This document shows, piece after piece, positions 51,049 to 61,171 of a DNA stretch of 64,000 bases. Position 1 is the stretch's first letter, and every line of letters starts with the position of its first letter. This DNA is from Streptomyces lincolnensis (GTDB lineage Bacteria > Actinomycetota > Actinomycetes > Streptomycetales > Streptomycetaceae), in contig NZ_JAIHON010000004.1 in NCBI RefSeq assembly GCF_021173675.1, positions 186,001 through 250,000 on the forward strand, in the 5' to 3' direction. A model generated the notes under the pieces. It was given only the letters and a program-made list of their open reading frames with translations. It had not been told where the DNA came from and did no database searches. A program made the position numbers and the translations under genes.

Positions 51049-51614
51049 GCGAGGACCACCGCGGGAAGCGACCCGTCCTCAAGTGCCGTACGCGGCAGGT
51101 CGAGCGAGAAGACCCGTTCCGCCACGGTGAGGATCCGCCGCTCCGGCTCCCAGTCGTCGGGATCGGCCGTGCCGTCCGGCAGCAGCATGCCCGCCTCCCG
51201 CATGGCCGGCACCAGGAACGCGGGATCGGTGCCGCCGATCTGCTCGGCCTCCACCCCCGGCTCGAAGTCGGAGGCGATCTCCCCGTCCCGGGCGTGCACG
51301 AACCAGTACGGCGGGGTGCCGCTGTCCAGCAGCAGCACCGCGTCCGTGCCCCGGGACACGCGCCGCAGGAGACGGCGGTCGGTGCCCTCGGCGCTCGCGC
51401 GCTCCACGGCGAAGGCCCAGCCCCCGCTCGTGCCCAGCCGGGCGACGGGCCCCTCGTCCCGGGCGAGCCGCAGGGCCTCCTCGGGGGACACGGACGGCAG
51501 GATCCGCTCGGGGTCGGAGCCCATCCGGCGGACCAGTTCCGCCACATCCAGTCCCCTGGCGAAGGTGACGCAGTACGCGTCGAAGACATCCCGGATCCAT
51601 GCGATGCCGTCCAC
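51045..51614 (-). CDS. DUF6461 family protein
   Basis: 189 residues. YCVTFARGLDVAELVRRMG near the start and GGWAFAVERASAEGTDRRLL in the middle are the DUF6461 hallmarks, followed by VHARDGEIASDFEP. It is a soluble alpha/beta protein. DUF6461 proteins are abundant in Streptomyces and may relate to immunity or signalling proteins; no function is established. Its last four bases overlap the end of the broken golvesin-type gene on the other strand, so the 3' end of that gene may have been lost here. Confidence 0.75.
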   Translation of the reverse strand: MDGIAWIRDVFDAYCVTFARGLDVAELVRRMGSDPERILPSVSPEEALRLARDEGPVARLGTSGGWAFAVERASAEGTDRRLLRRVSRGTDAVLLLDSGTPPYWFVHARDGEIASDFEPGVEAEQIGGTDPAFLVPAMREAGMLLPDGTADPDDWEPERRILTVAERVFSLDLPRTALEDGSLPAVVLA

Positions 51615-51667
51615 AGGGCTCTCTCACCTTCGCCGTCGTACGCGCATTCGTCGTACGCGCGGTGTCA

Positions 51668-53791
51668 TCATGTCCGGTTCAGCTCGAACCAGACCACCTT
51701 TCCGGTGCTCAGCCGGGTCGCGCCCCAGCGCCGGGCCAGCCGGTTCACCAGGTACAGGCCGCGCCCGCCCTCGTCCGTGGCGCGGGCCTGCCGGAGCCTG
51801 GGCAGCTGCGGCACGTCGTCGCCCACCTCGCAGCGCAGTACGTCGGTCCGCAGCAGCCGGAGCGTGATCGGCCGCGTGGCGTACCGCACCGCGTTGGTCA
51901 CGACCTCGCTGACCAGCAGCTCCACCGAGTCGCTGAGATCCTCCATGTCCCACCGGGACAGCGCCCGCCGGGCCAGCCGGCGCGCCCGCCCGGGCGCCAT
52001 CTCCTCCGGCTCCAGGAACCAGTACGCCACGTCGCTCGGCGCGATCCCGTCGAAGCGGGCCGCGAGCAGCGCGATGTCGTCGTCCCGGTCGCCCGGACCG
52101 AGCATGTCGAGCACCTCGTCGCACAGCGCTTCCAGCGGCGGCGGATGGTCGGGCCCGGTCAGCTGCGCGGTCGCGGCGAGCTTCTCCCGCAGCTGCTCTA
52201 TCCCGGTCCACACGTCCCTCAGCCGCGACTCCACCAGCCCGTCGGTGTAGAGCAACAGGGTCGCCCCGGCGGGCGCGTCGAGTTCCACGGCCTCGAAGTC
52301 GACGCCGCCGACACCGATCGGCGCGCCCGGCGGCACCCGCAGCACCTCGGCCCGGCCGCCCAGGTGCAGCAGCACGGGCGGGGGATGGCCGGCGTTGGCG
52401 ATGGTGATCCGGTGCGAGACCGGGTCGTAGACGGCGTAGAGGCAGGTCGCCATCCGGTCGGTGCCCAGCCGCTGGGCCTGCTCGTCAAGGTGGTGCAGGA
52501 CCTCCTGCGGGGGCAGGTCCAGCCCGGCCAGGGTCTGGGCCGTCGTCCGCAGCTGGCCCATGATGGCCGCGCTGGTCATGGAGTGGCCCATGACGTCACC
52601 GACCACCAGCGCCACCCGGCTGCCCGGCAGCGGGATCGCGTCGTACCAGTCGCCGCCGACGCGCGCGGTCTCCGCGGCGGGCAGATAGCGGGACGCCAGC
52701 CGTACGCCGGTCGGCCGGGGGAGTGTCTCGGGCAGCATGGTGCGCTGGAGCTCGTCGGCGATGTACGCCTCACGGCCGTAGAGCACCGCCTTGTCGATGC
52801 CGAGCGCGCTGTGAGTGGCCAGCTGGGCCGCCACGAGCAGGTCGTCGGGCTCGAAGGCGAGCCGGTCGGGACGGCGCAGGAAGAGCGCCGCGCCGATCAC
52901 CCGGCGTCGGCCGCGCAGCGGGGCGAGGATCGCGCGCTGCCCGGTCGGTACGACGAACTCGCCGCCCTCGCCGAGCAGTTCGGGCAGCGCGGCTCGCGCG
53001 GCGGGCGTGTCCGTGAAGACCGGACGCACCCCGCGCAGCACCTCGGCGAGCGCGCTGCCGGGCGTCACCTCGCACAGCTCGGTGCCGATCGTGTCCAGTT
53101 CGTTCGGCTCCGGCTGGAACAGCGGGGAGGAGCCGCCGTCGGTGTCCCGCTCCTCCGGGATCCGGTCGCTGCGCCGCAGCCGCAGCACCAGGGGACCGGT
53201 GGGCCGTTCGTCGCCCACCGGCAGCGGGTCGCGCAGATACACCAGGATCGCGTCCGAGAACGTCGGCACGGTCGCCCGGCACAGTCCCATCACGATCTCG
53301 TCCAGGTCGAGTCCGCGGGCGATCCGCCGGGTCGCGGCGCCCACGAACCGCAGCCGGTCCCCGTCCCGCCGCATCGGCGTGGGGCGGCCGGGCGGCAGGC
53401 TCTGCCCGGTGCGCCGCTCCGGATCGTCCGCCGTCGCGGCGGCCGCCTCCGGCTCGGTGACCGGCTGGACCGGAATGCCCTCGGGCAGCGGCCGCGGGCG
53501 GTGCGTGTCGGGCTCGGCGGCGACCGGCTGCGAGTGCTCGGGGTCGGTCCCGGCGGGGTTGTTGTCCATGCCGCTCGATGTCGTCGTACCGGACGTGGTC
53601 GTGGCGGGCCCGGAGGGCGGGGGGTCGCCCGCGCGGGCCTGTACCGGCAGGGCACCGGCGCCGGGCGTGTGCGACGGCGCGTCCGCGTCCTGGGGACGGG
53701 ACGGCGTCGAGGTACGCAGGTACGCCCCGCGACCTTCCGCGGGGTCGACGCCCGCCTGGGGGCGTTCGAAGGAGGTCGGCTGCTCCGTCAC
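51668..53791 (-). CDS. SpoIIE-family phosphatase with GAF and anti-sigma kinase domains
   Basis: 707 residues from GTG 53791. Residues 1-140 are disordered, Pro/Thr/Ser-rich. A GAF domain follows at about 145-335 (FVGAATRRIARGLDLDEIVM, AILAPLRGRRRVIGAALFLR). The PP2C/SpoIIE phosphatase spans about 365-575 (ETARVGGDWYDAIPLPGSRV, LVVGDVMGHSMTSAA, LYTDGLVESRLRDV, DDDIALLAARF). The C-terminal 125 residues are an RsbW-like ATPase (LLVSEVVTNAVRYATRP, DEGGRGLYLVNRLARRWG). Such proteins switch anti-sigma-factor antagonists in stress and development. The start overlaps a possible small frame (GTGA). Confidence 0.92.
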   Translation of the reverse strand: MTEQPTSFERPQAGVDPAEGRGAYLRTSTPSRPQDADAPSHTPGAGALPVQARAGDPPPSGPATTTSGTTTSSGMDNNPAGTDPEHSQPVAAEPDTHRPRPLPEGIPVQPVTEPEAAAATADDPERRTGQSLPPGRPTPMRRDGDRLRFVGAATRRIARGLDLDEIVMGLCRATVPTFSDAILVYLRDPLPVGDERPTGPLVLRLRRSDRIPEERDTDGGSSPLFQPEPNELDTIGTELCEVTPGSALAEVLRGVRPVFTDTPAARAALPELLGEGGEFVVPTGQRAILAPLRGRRRVIGAALFLRRPDRLAFEPDDLLVAAQLATHSALGIDKAVLYGREAYIADELQRTMLPETLPRPTGVRLASRYLPAAETARVGGDWYDAIPLPGSRVALVVGDVMGHSMTSAAIMGQLRTTAQTLAGLDLPPQEVLHHLDEQAQRLGTDRMATCLYAVYDPVSHRITIANAGHPPPVLLHLGGRAEVLRVPPGAPIGVGGVDFEAVELDAPAGATLLLYTDGLVESRLRDVWTGIEQLREKLAATAQLTGPDHPPPLEALCDEVLDMLGPGDRDDDIALLAARFDGIAPSDVAYWFLEPEEMAPGRARRLARRALSRWDMEDLSDSVELLVSEVVTNAVRYATRPITLRLLRTDVLRCEVGDDVPQLPRLRQARATDEGGRGLYLVNRLARRWGATRLSTGKVVWFELNRT

Positions 53792-54000
53792 GCGTGTCGA
53801 ATCCGTCCGTCCGGGGCTGCGCGCCGCGCGCGCAGTTGGTCCCGCCGAAAACCCGATACCCGGAATAGGTGTCCCCGGAACGGGTTTTCCGCGTGGTCAG
53901 GGGCTGTTCCCGTGCCACCGGCGAACCGTACGCGGTTCCCGGGGCCCGCGTCACCAGTGCCGCAGGCCCGGCCGGTGTTGCCCTCGTACCCCTCGCTCAC
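53788..54000 (-). CDS. possible small ORF coupled to the SpoIIE gene
   Basis: 70 codons from GTG 54000 with GAGGGG ten bases upstream. The stop overlaps the SpoIIE start in GTGA, the usual coupling arrangement. The product is basic and Gly/Arg-rich (GNRVRFAGGTGT, FRRDQLRARRAAPDGRIR) with no recognisable domain. It could be a leader peptide that sets translation of the phosphatase or a chance open frame in GC-rich DNA. Confidence 0.3.
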   Translation of the reverse strand: MSEGYEGNTGRACGTGDAGPGNRVRFAGGTGTAPDHAENPFRGHLFRVSGFRRDQLRARRAAPDGRIRHA

Positions 54001-54116
54001 GTCCTGCCGCCCCTCGGTGACGATCGGTCAAGCCCAGCGCGTGCTCCGGCAGTTGCAGTTGCGCGCCCTTGCGGAGGACGATCCTACGTTTCTCGCCCGG
54101 GGGCGCATCAAGGGTC

Positions 54117-54812
54117 TCATGAGGACAGATGCGCGGGCGTACGGTCCCAGTCCTCCGGAAGAGACGGGACGGACCAGGACGGATCGGGACGCCAGTGCTG
54201 CCAGCCGTCCGAGAACGGCGGCCCCCAGGCCCGGATCACCTCCACCGCGGCACGCCCCGCGTCCCGTACCCGCCGGGCGAGTTGCCCGTCCACCAGGCCG
54301 TCCCGCTGCGCCTGCGCGAACTCGTCCTCGTCCCGCCAGTGCCAACTGCGGTCCGGATGGACCGAGATGTCCAGGAAGTGATCCTCGGAGTCCACCCCGC
54401 CGGCCCAACGCACCAACGGCTCCTCCAGGTTCACGTACCAGTTCTTGAACCGCCAGCCCGGCTCCCAGAACAGCCACACCGACCACGGCTCACCCGGCCG
54501 CGCCAGTTTCAGCACACCCGTGCCGAACCAGCGGTCGCGCTGCACCGAACGCGGCTTGGTGTAGCGGCTCTCCAACGGCTCGACATGCACGGGCGTCCCG
54601 TCGGCCAGCACCGGCTTCACACACTCGGTGCCCGGTGCCATCCACACGGCGAGCAGCTCGTCGTCGTCGCGCACGACGGTGACGGGACGCGCGATGTGGA
54701 AGCGCGCGCCGCCGTTCTCCCGGTAACGCCACAGGATCTGACTCCCGGGCGCCCAGAATCCCGCCGACCCGTCCGCTTCCACTCCGGCTCTCACCGCTCC
54801 ACCGTCTGCCAT
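54117..54812 (-). CDS. DUF402 family protein
   Basis: 231 residues. The DUF402 barrel is visible in the middle: PRSVQRDRWFGTGVLKLARP, WSVWLFWEPGWRFKNWYVNL, DHFLDISVHPDRSWHWRDED and EFAQAQRDGLVDGQLARRV. Related proteins are nucleoside diphosphate phosphatases that bind metal with Asp/Glu side chains; the acidic residues in the DISVHPD and RDEDEF parts fit. It lies between fumC and the SpoIIE gene, an order conserved in Streptomyces. Catalytic function is an inference. Confidence 0.82.
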   Translation of the reverse strand: MADGGAVRAGVEADGSAGFWAPGSQILWRYRENGGARFHIARPVTVVRDDDELLAVWMAPGTECVKPVLADGTPVHVEPLESRYTKPRSVQRDRWFGTGVLKLARPGEPWSVWLFWEPGWRFKNWYVNLEEPLVRWAGGVDSEDHFLDISVHPDRSWHWRDEDEFAQAQRDGLVDGQLARRVRDAGRAAVEVIRAWGPPFSDGWQHWRPDPSWSVPSLPEDWDRTPAHLSS

Positions 54813-54895
54813 GCACAGATATTAGGTGCCCAGGACATACGACGCTGCGGCGCGCGTCACGGTTCACGCGCCCGGCGCGCGCGGTTCGCGAACGG

Positions 54896-56281
54896 TTACG
54901 GATGCGTCATCCGCAGGACATCCAACGCCTCGTCGAGCTGCGCCGCGGTGAGGTCGCCGCGCTCGACGTAGCCGTTCTCCTCGACGACCTGACGGATGGT
55001 CTTCCGCTCGGCCAGCGCCTTCTTGGCGACCTTGGCGGCCTCCTCGTAGCCGATGTACTTGTTGAGCGGGGTCACCACGGACGGCGAGGACTCGGCGTAC
55101 TCCCGCGCCCGCTCGCGGTCGGCGACGATGCCGTCCACCGTACGGTCGGCGAGCAGCCGCGACACGTTGGCGAGCAGCCGGATCGACTCCAGCACGTTCT
55201 TGGCGATGACCGGCAGCATGACATTGAGCTCGAAGTTGCCTGCGGCACCTGCCGTGGCGACGGTGGCGTCGTTGCCGACGACCTGCGCGGAAACCATGAG
55301 GACAGCCTCCGGGATGACCGGATTGACCTTCCCCGGCATGATCGACGAGCCCGGCTGGAGGTCCGGAAGGGCGATCTCAGCGAGGCCCGTGCGCGGCCCG
55401 GACGCCATCCACCGCAGATCGTTGGCGATCTTCGTCAGTCCTACGGCGATCGTCCTGAGCTGCCCGCTGGTCTCGACGATGCCGTCCCGGGCACCCTGCG
55501 CCTCGAAGTGGTCCCGGGCCTCGGTGAGTGGCAACCCCGTGGCGCGGGCGACCTCCTCGATCACGGCGGCGGCGAACCCGGGCGGCGTGTTGATGCCGGT
55601 CCCGACGGCCGTACCGCCGAGCGGCAGCTCGGCGAGCCGGGGCAGCGACGCCTCCAGCCGCTCGATCCCGTACCGCACCTGCGCCGCGTACCCGCCGAAC
55701 TCCTGCCCCAGCGTGACCGGCGTGGCGTCCATGAGATGGGTCCGCCCCGACTTCACGACATCGGCGAACTCCTCGGCCTTCCGGGTCAGGGACGCGGCGA
55801 GGTGGTCGAGGGCCGGGATCAGGTCACGGGTGACGGCGGCGGTGGCGGCGATGTGGATGGAGGACGGAAAGACATCGTTGGACGACTGCGAGGCATTGAC
55901 GTGATCATTCGGATGCACGTCCCGCCCGAGCCGCTCGGTGGCCAGGGTCGCGATGACCTCGTTGGTGTTCATGTTGGACGACGTCCCCGACCCGGTCTGG
56001 AACACATCCACCGGGAAGTGCTCGTCCCACGTCCCCTCCGCGACCTCCCCGGCCGCCTCCTGGATCGCCTCCGCGATGTCCTTGTCCAGCACCCCGAGCC
56101 CGGCGTTCACCTTCGCCGCCGCCCCCTTGATCCGCGCCAGCGCCTCGATGTGCGCCCGCTCGATCCGCTGCCCGGAGATCGGAAAGTTCCCAACGGCCCG
56201 CTGCGTCTGCGCCCGCCACTTCGCCTCGACGGGAACGCGGACCTCACCCATGGAGTCGTGCTCGACCCGGTATTCGCTCAT
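54896..56281 (-). CDS. fumC: class II fumarate hydratase
   Basis: 461 residues, normal for the family. [55 protein letters not shown] and the signature [17 protein letters not shown] (near residue 318) are all present, giving the three-part active site of the fumarase/aspartase superfamily. It interconverts fumarate and malate in the TCA cycle and needs no iron-sulphur cluster. The class I enzyme lies upstream, separated by a repeat-rich gap of about 550 bases. Confidence 0.95.
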   Translation of the reverse strand: MSEYRVEHDSMGEVRVPVEAKWRAQTQRAVGNFPISGQRIERAHIEALARIKGAAAKVNAGLGVLDKDIAEAIQEAAGEVAEGTWDEHFPVDVFQTGSGTSSNMNTNEVIATLATERLGRDVHPNDHVNASQSSNDVFPSSIHIAATAAVTRDLIPALDHLAASLTRKAEEFADVVKSGRTHLMDATPVTLGQEFGGYAAQVRYGIERLEASLPRLAELPLGGTAVGTGINTPPGFAAAVIEEVARATGLPLTEARDHFEAQGARDGIVETSGQLRTIAVGLTKIANDLRWMASGPRTGLAEIALPDLQPGSSIMPGKVNPVIPEAVLMVSAQVVGNDATVATAGAAGNFELNVMLPVIAKNVLESIRLLANVSRLLADRTVDGIVADRERAREYAESSPSVVTPLNKYIGYEEAAKVAKKALAERKTIRQVVEENGYVERGDLTAAQLDEALDVLRMTHP

Positions 56282-56340
56282 ACCCGGTACAGCGAACGGA
56301 AGGACGCGGATGTTCCGGACGAGGCCCGACGCCGCTTCTT

Positions 56341-56790
56341 TTCAGCCCACCCGGAGCGTGAGGCCGACCCCCGGCCCCGGCCTCCGGCCGGGCCGGTTGT
56401 TCCCACCCGCACCACCCGTACAACTTTCGCGGTCGGGTGCGGGTGGCCCTTGTGGGGGTGCAGGGCCGTCGGCGGGTGCGGGTGGCGCTGGTGAGGGGTG
56501 TGGCCCTCGTAGGGATGCCTCGCCGTTGGCGGATGCGGGTGGTCGTGGCGCGGGGAGATGACGCGGTTGGCGGATGCGTCGGTGAGGCGTCGGCTTCCCT
56601 GGCCCAGGTACTTTCAGCCCGTCCGGCGTGTGAGGCTGCGGGCTTTGCCGTCCCGATCCCTCACCCGCCCGGCACTTTCAGCCCGTCCGGCGTTTGAGGA
56701 CGAGGCCCCTTCAGGGCCGATCGGGGGTCCAGGGGGCGGAGCCCCCTGGGCGGGGTCGAAGGGGCGGCAGCCCCTGGGGATGGGACGGGT
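56341..56790. repeat. repeat-rich intergenic region between the fumarase genes
   Basis: Three copies of the 23-base Streptomyces motif TTCAGCCCGTCCGGCG... lie at 56341-56363 (diverged), 56613-56635 and 56677-56699. After the last come two hairpins, CAGGGGGC GGA GCCCCCTG near 56730-56748 and AGGGGC GGCA GCCCCT near 56760-56775, as usual for this repeat. Between copies one and two are repeated CGGGTGCGGGTGG-like stretches. No gene is seen. Confidence 0.75.
56400..56475 (+). repeat. dispersed palindromic repeat (copy of 23155-23230)
   Basis: 76 bases matching the reverse complement of 23155-23230 at about 64 positions. CCACCCGCAC (56403-56412) and GTGCGGGTGG (56437-56446) form a perfect inverted repeat with a 24-base loop. 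Here it is intergenic, in contrast to the copy inside the tad-locus kinase gene. Confidence 0.8.
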
Positions 56791-56831
56791 AGGGGCGGCG
56801 GGGGCGAAAAACACCCCGCCGCCCCACACCG

Positions 56832-58508
56832 CTACGCCAGCCCAGGCCCCCGCACCGGAATCGACGTGAACGTGGGCGCGGGCGCCGGATCCTGGAAGAA
56901 GTCGTTGCCCTTGTCATCGACGACGATGAACGCGGGGAAGTCCTCGACCTCGATCTTCCACACCGCCTCCATCCCGAGCTCCTCGTACTCGACGACCTCG
57001 ACCTTCTTGATGCAGTCCTGCGCGAGCCGAGCGGCCGGGCCGCCGATGGACCCGAGATAGAACCCGCCGTGCGCGTCACACGCCTCGGTGACCTGCCTGC
57101 TCCGATTCCCCTTCGCCAGCATCACCTTGGACCCACCGGCCGCCTGGAACTGCTCGACGTAGGAGTCCATACGGCCGGCCGTGGTCGGCCCGAAGGAACC
57201 CGACGCGTAGCCCTCGGGCGTCTTCGCCGGCCCCGCGTAGTACACCGGGTGGTCCTTCAGGTACTGCGGCATCTCCTCCCCCGCATCCAACCGCTCCTTG
57301 ATCTTGGCGTGCGCGATGTCCCGCGCCACGACGAGCGGCCCGGTGAGAGAGAGCCGGGTCTTCACCGGGTACTTGGTCAGTTCGGCGAGGATGTCGTCCA
57401 TCGGCTGATTGAGATCGATCTTCACGACGTCGGACGCCTCATCGAGGTGCTCGTCCGTCGTCTCCGGCAGGAACCGCGCAGGATCGGTCTCCAACTGCTC
57501 CAGGAACACACCCTCCGCGGTGATCTTCGCGACGGCCTGCCGGTCGGCGGAGCAGGACACGGCGATGGCCACCGGACAGGACGCCCCGTGCCGGGGCAGC
57601 CGCACCACCCGCACGTCGTGGCAGAAGTACTTCCCGCCGAACTGCGCCCCGATCCCGATCTTCTGCGTCAGCTCGAAGACCTTCTCCTCCAGGTCCTTGT
57701 CCCGGAAGCCGTGCCCGAGCGGCGACCCCTCACCGGGAATCTCGTCCAGGTAGTGCGCGGAGGCGTACTTCGCGGTCTTCAGCGCGTACTCGGCGGACGT
57801 ACCCCCCACGACGATCGCCAGGTGGTACGGCGGACAGGCGGCCGTACCCAGCGAACGGATCTTCTCCTCCAGGAACTTCATCATGGAGGCCTCGTTCAGG
57901 ACGGCCTTCGTCTCCTGGTAGAGGAACGACTTGTTGGCGGAGCCACCGCCCTTGGCCATGAAGAGGAACTTGTAGGCGCCGCCGTCGGTGGCGTACAGCT
58001 CGATCTGGGCCGGCAGGTTCGACCCGGTGTTCTTCTCGTCCCACATGGTCAGCGGGGCCATCTGCGAGTACCGCAGGTTCAGCCGGGTGTAGGCGTCGTA
58101 GATCCCCCGGGACAGGGCCTCTTCGTCGCCACCGGAGGTCAGCACGTTCTGTCCGCGCTTGCCCATGACGATCGCCGTGCCGGTGTCCTGGCACATCGGC
58201 AGCACGCCCGCCGCCGCGATGTTCGCGTTCTTCAGCAGGTCCAGCGCGACGAACTTGTCGTTGCTCGACGCCTCGGGGTCGTCGATGATGCGCCGCAGCT
58301 GCGCGAGATGCGCGGGCCGCAGATAGTGCTGGATGTCATGGATGGCCTCCTCGGCGAGCTTGCGCAGCGCCTCCGGCTCGACCTTGAGGAAGGTGCGCCC
58401 GTCGGCCTCGAAGGTGGAGACACCTTCGGAGGTCACCAGCCGGTAGGGGGTGGTGTCCTCTCCCATGGGGAGCAGATCGGTGTACGCGAACTCAGGCATC
58501 TCGCCCAT
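56832..58508 (-). CDS. class I (iron-sulphur) fumarate hydratase
   Basis: 558 residues, full-length and single-chain. The N-terminal catalytic domain has the cluster-binding Cys in [20 protein letters not shown] and further Cys in [16 protein letters not shown] and [16 protein letters not shown]. The C-terminal domain has [20 protein letters not shown] and [15 protein letters not shown]. It is an oxygen-sensitive 4Fe-4S hydro-lyase acting on fumarate/malate, cytoplasmic. Having both fumarase classes next to each other gives the cell isozymes for different iron or redox states. Confidence 0.94.
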   Translation of the reverse strand: MGEMPEFAYTDLLPMGEDTTPYRLVTSEGVSTFEADGRTFLKVEPEALRKLAEEAIHDIQHYLRPAHLAQLRRIIDDPEASSNDKFVALDLLKNANIAAAGVLPMCQDTGTAIVMGKRGQNVLTSGGDEEALSRGIYDAYTRLNLRYSQMAPLTMWDEKNTGSNLPAQIELYATDGGAYKFLFMAKGGGSANKSFLYQETKAVLNEASMMKFLEEKIRSLGTAACPPYHLAIVVGGTSAEYALKTAKYASAHYLDEIPGEGSPLGHGFRDKDLEEKVFELTQKIGIGAQFGGKYFCHDVRVVRLPRHGASCPVAIAVSCSADRQAVAKITAEGVFLEQLETDPARFLPETTDEHLDEASDVVKIDLNQPMDDILAELTKYPVKTRLSLTGPLVVARDIAHAKIKERLDAGEEMPQYLKDHPVYYAGPAKTPEGYASGSFGPTTAGRMDSYVEQFQAAGGSKVMLAKGNRSRQVTEACDAHGGFYLGSIGGPAARLAQDCIKKVEVVEYEELGMEAVWKIEVEDFPAFIVVDDKGNDFFQDPAPAPTFTSIPVRGPGLA

Positions 58509-58689
58509 TCCTCACTCGACAGACGGCGCGCTGGCCTCCATGGGCAGCGTCCACCAGGTTAGAACCTGCCACCGACAGTGCTCTGGTGAGGCAACCCTCA
58601 CTTGACCTGTCTCCCGGCCCGGTATGTGACCGGTCAATGTTTTCCACAGCCCCTAGTCGCGATCTATCGCGTTTGGGTACGGTGTTCCC

Positions 58690-59373
58690 GTGGACCTTCA
58701 GAAGAAGACCGAACCGCCGGCCACCGCCATGCGCGCCTCGGACGCCGAGCGCGACCGCATCGCCGACATGCTGCGGGAGGCCCTCGCCGAGGGGCGCCTG
58801 ACCGCCGACGAGCACGCCGAGCGCGTCGAGGGGGTGCTCAACGCCAAGACGGTCGGCGAACTGGAGGTCTTCATACGGGACCTGCCGGCCGCGCACCGGC
58901 AGCACGTCGGCCCGGCGTACGCCCCGGCCCCGAACCGCCCCACGGACGCGATCCCGCACGAACCCGACGACAACGTGGTGGCGGTCTTCGGCGCCGCGGT
59001 CCGCAAGGGCCGCCGCCGCGCCGGCCGCCGTATCCACGCCTACGCGATCTTCGGCTGCGTCGAGATCGATCTCAGCGAGGCGATCTTCGAGTACCGCCAG
59101 GTCGTGATCAAGGCGTTCGCGGTCTTCGGCACGGTCGAGGTCCGCGTCCCGGAGAACGTCTCGCTGCGCAGCGCGGGCGGCGGCGTGCTCGGCAACTTCG
59201 AGGTGGACTCGGTCGACTCGACCGACGCCGACGCCCCGGTCGTCTTCGTGGACGGCTGGGCCGTCCTGGGCAACGTCGAGGCGCGGCCGAAGCGCGGCAA
59301 GCTCGTCGCGGACATTCTCGATCGCGTGCAGCACAAGCTCGACAAGAGTTTGCGCAAGCATTTCGATCATTGA
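58690..59373 (+). CDS. DUF1707 and LiaF-like C-terminal domain protein
   Basis: 227 residues from GTG 58690. DUF1707 occupies residues 14-68 (MRASDAERDRIADMLREALA, EGRLTADEHAERV). The C-terminal half is the beta-helical domain found in LiaF-type proteins (AVFGAAVRKGRRR, AIFGCVEIDLSEA, AVFGTVEVRVPENV, AVLGNVEARPKRG), where each strand repeat ends in a G-x-V/I-E-like turn. No membrane helix is present. Such proteins may sense envelope stress. It precedes the WhiB-like gene. Confidence 0.85.
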   Translation: MDLQKKTEPPATAMRASDAERDRIADMLREALAEGRLTADEHAERVEGVLNAKTVGELEVFIRDLPAAHRQHVGPAYAPAPNRPTDAIPHEPDDNVVAVFGAAVRKGRRRAGRRIHAYAIFGCVEIDLSEAIFEYRQVVIKAFAVFGTVEVRVPENVSLRSAGGGVLGNFEVDSVDSTDADAPVVFVDGWAVLGNVEARPKRGKLVADILDRVQHKLDKSLRKHFDH

Positions 59374-59547
59374 CGGTTGTGAATTCGACGGCGTGTGGAG
59401 CGAACGGATCCCCGTGGCGCTCGCGCACACAGGCGCACGTAAGCACCCGGAATCCAGCGGTTCGGAACTCAGTGCATAGGCGCGCGCACAGCGGGTAGGG
59501 CTTGCTGCATCGTCTCTCGCTCGCGAAGCCGTCGTCAGGAGTAGACC

Positions 59548-59922
59548 GTGCTGCAACCGCCGCATTCGTCCCTGCAGGTAGCTGCCGTTCCGGCCCAGCG
59601 GGTGCCAGTGCGGGACAGGGACCAAGACGCACCCTGGCACACCGAGGCGGTGTGCCGGCGTGACGAGGCCGGCCTGTTCTTCGCACCCTCCAAAGAACCC
59701 ACCGCCGCCCGGCTCTCCCGCGAGGAGGCCGCGAAGCGTGTCTGCGGGGGCTGTCCCGTCATGGTCGAGTGCCGCGAGCACGCCCTCCTCCAACCCGAGC
59801 CCTACGGCGTCTGGGGCGGCCTGACAGCGGCAGAGCGCCGAGTGGTCCTCGCCCGGCGCCGGCGTCGCGACCTGGAACTCAAGAAGGCGAGGACGGCGAA
59901 CCGCATAGCCGCGGCGGGCTGA
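59548..59922 (+). CDS. WhiB-family regulator (WblI-like by position)
   Basis: 124 residues from GTG 59548. The four cluster-binding Cys are in AVCRRDE, KRVCGGCP and VECREHA, the turn is GVWGGLTAAERR, and the basic DNA-binding tail is ARRRRRDLELKKART. WhiB-like proteins hold a 4Fe-4S cluster and work with the primary sigma factor to control development, redox or drug responses. Gene order fumarase-DUF1707-wbl-glpX matches the S. coelicolor wblI neighbourhood as I recall it, so that orthologue is likely. Confidence 0.93.
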   Translation: MLQPPHSSLQVAAVPAQRVPVRDRDQDAPWHTEAVCRRDEAGLFFAPSKEPTAARLSREEAAKRVCGGCPVMVECREHALLQPEPYGVWGGLTAAERRVVLARRRRRDLELKKARTANRIAAAG

Positions 59923-59939
59923 CCGGCCGCACCGCGTGG

Positions 59940-59983
59940 CGTCGAGAGGGCGCCCCCACCGCACCGGGGGCGCCCTCTCGACG
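59940..59983. terminator. bidirectional terminator, 18-bp stem
   Basis: CGTCGAGAGGGCGCCCCC (59940-59957) pairs perfectly with 59966-59983 around an eight-base loop. It lies between the convergent wbl and glpX genes. Confidence 0.88.
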
Positions 59984-60010
59984 ATCCGCACCGCCGCGGC
60001 GGCTACGGCA

Positions 60011-61045
60011 CTACTTCGCGCGGTCGAAGTCGATCGCGCTGTAGGCCCGCAGCTTGCTCAGCCGGTGCTCGGAGTCGATCCTCCGCACGGTCCCCGACTT
60101 GGACCGCATCACGATGGAGTCGGTCGTGGCCGTCTCCGACCGGTACCGGACACCCCGCAGCAGCTCGCCGTCGGTGATGCCCGTGGCGACGAAGAACACG
60201 TTCTCCCCGGACACCAGGTCGTCGGTCATCAGCACCCGGTCGAGGTCGTGCCCGGCGTCGATCGCCCGCTCCCGCTCGGCGTCGTCCTTGGGCCACAGCT
60301 TCCCCTGGATCGTGCCGCCCAGGCACTTCACGGCACAGGCGGAGATGATCCCCTCGGGCGTGCCGCCGATCCCGAGCAGCAGATCGACGCCGGTGCCCTC
60401 GCGCAGCGCCAGGATCGACCCGGCCACGTCGCCGTCGGAGATCAGCTTGATGCGCGCCCCGGTGTCCCGGATCTCCTTGATGATGCCCTCGTGCCGCGGC
60501 CGGTCGAGGATGACGACGGTCACGTCCTCCGGCGTGGAGCGCTTGGCCTTGGCGACCCGGCGGATGTTCACGGACACGGGCGCGTCGATGTCGACGAAGT
60601 CGGCGGCCTCGGGCCCGGTGACCAGCTTGTCCATGTAGAAGACGGCGGACGGGTCGAACATGGAGCCGCGGTCGGCCGCCGCGAGGACGGCGATCGCGTT
60701 GGTCATGCCCTTCGCCGTCAGCGTGGTCCCGTCGATCGGGTCGACGGCGATGTCGCACTCCGGTCCGGTCCCGTCACCGACCCGCTCGCCGTTGAAGAGC
60801 ATCGGCGCCTCGTCCTTCTCGCCCTCGCCGATGACGACGACGCCGTTCATCGACACGGTGTGGACGAGGGTCCGCATGGCGCGCACCGCGGCGCCGTCGG
60901 CTCCGTTCTTGTCGCCCCGGCCGACCCAGCGGCCCGCGGCCATCGCCGCGGCTTCGGTGACCCGGACGAGTTCCAGGGCGAGGTTCCGGTCGGGGGCCTC
61001 GGAGGGGACTTCGAGCTCGGACGGCAGATGATGATGCTCGGTCAT
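60011..61045 (-). CDS. glpX: class II fructose-1,6-bisphosphatase
   Basis: 344 residues. The lithium-sensitive phosphatase motifs are clear: [58 protein letters not shown] and [20 protein letters not shown]. It dephosphorylates fructose-1,6-bisphosphate in gluconeogenesis, using divalent metal held by the Glu/Asp cluster. The start ATG 61045 is preceded by AAAGGTG. Streptomyces typically rely on this GlpX enzyme. Confidence 0.95.
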   Translation of the reverse strand: MTEHHHLPSELEVPSEAPDRNLALELVRVTEAAAMAAGRWVGRGDKNGADGAAVRAMRTLVHTVSMNGVVVIGEGEKDEAPMLFNGERVGDGTGPECDIAVDPIDGTTLTAKGMTNAIAVLAAADRGSMFDPSAVFYMDKLVTGPEAADFVDIDAPVSVNIRRVAKAKRSTPEDVTVVILDRPRHEGIIKEIRDTGARIKLISDGDVAGSILALREGTGVDLLLGIGGTPEGIISACAVKCLGGTIQGKLWPKDDAERERAIDAGHDLDRVLMTDDLVSGENVFFVATGITDGELLRGVRYRSETATTDSIVMRSKSGTVRRIDSEHRLSKLRAYSAIDFDRAK

Positions 61046-61171
61046 CGGAGCGCACCTTTCTGATACGACGACGGCCGGATGAGGGTTCGACCGTCGACTC
61101 TATCGTCAGTCCGACAAAATGAGCAGGGGACCCCACGGATGAGCGGACCGGGCACCTGCGACGATAGGGGC

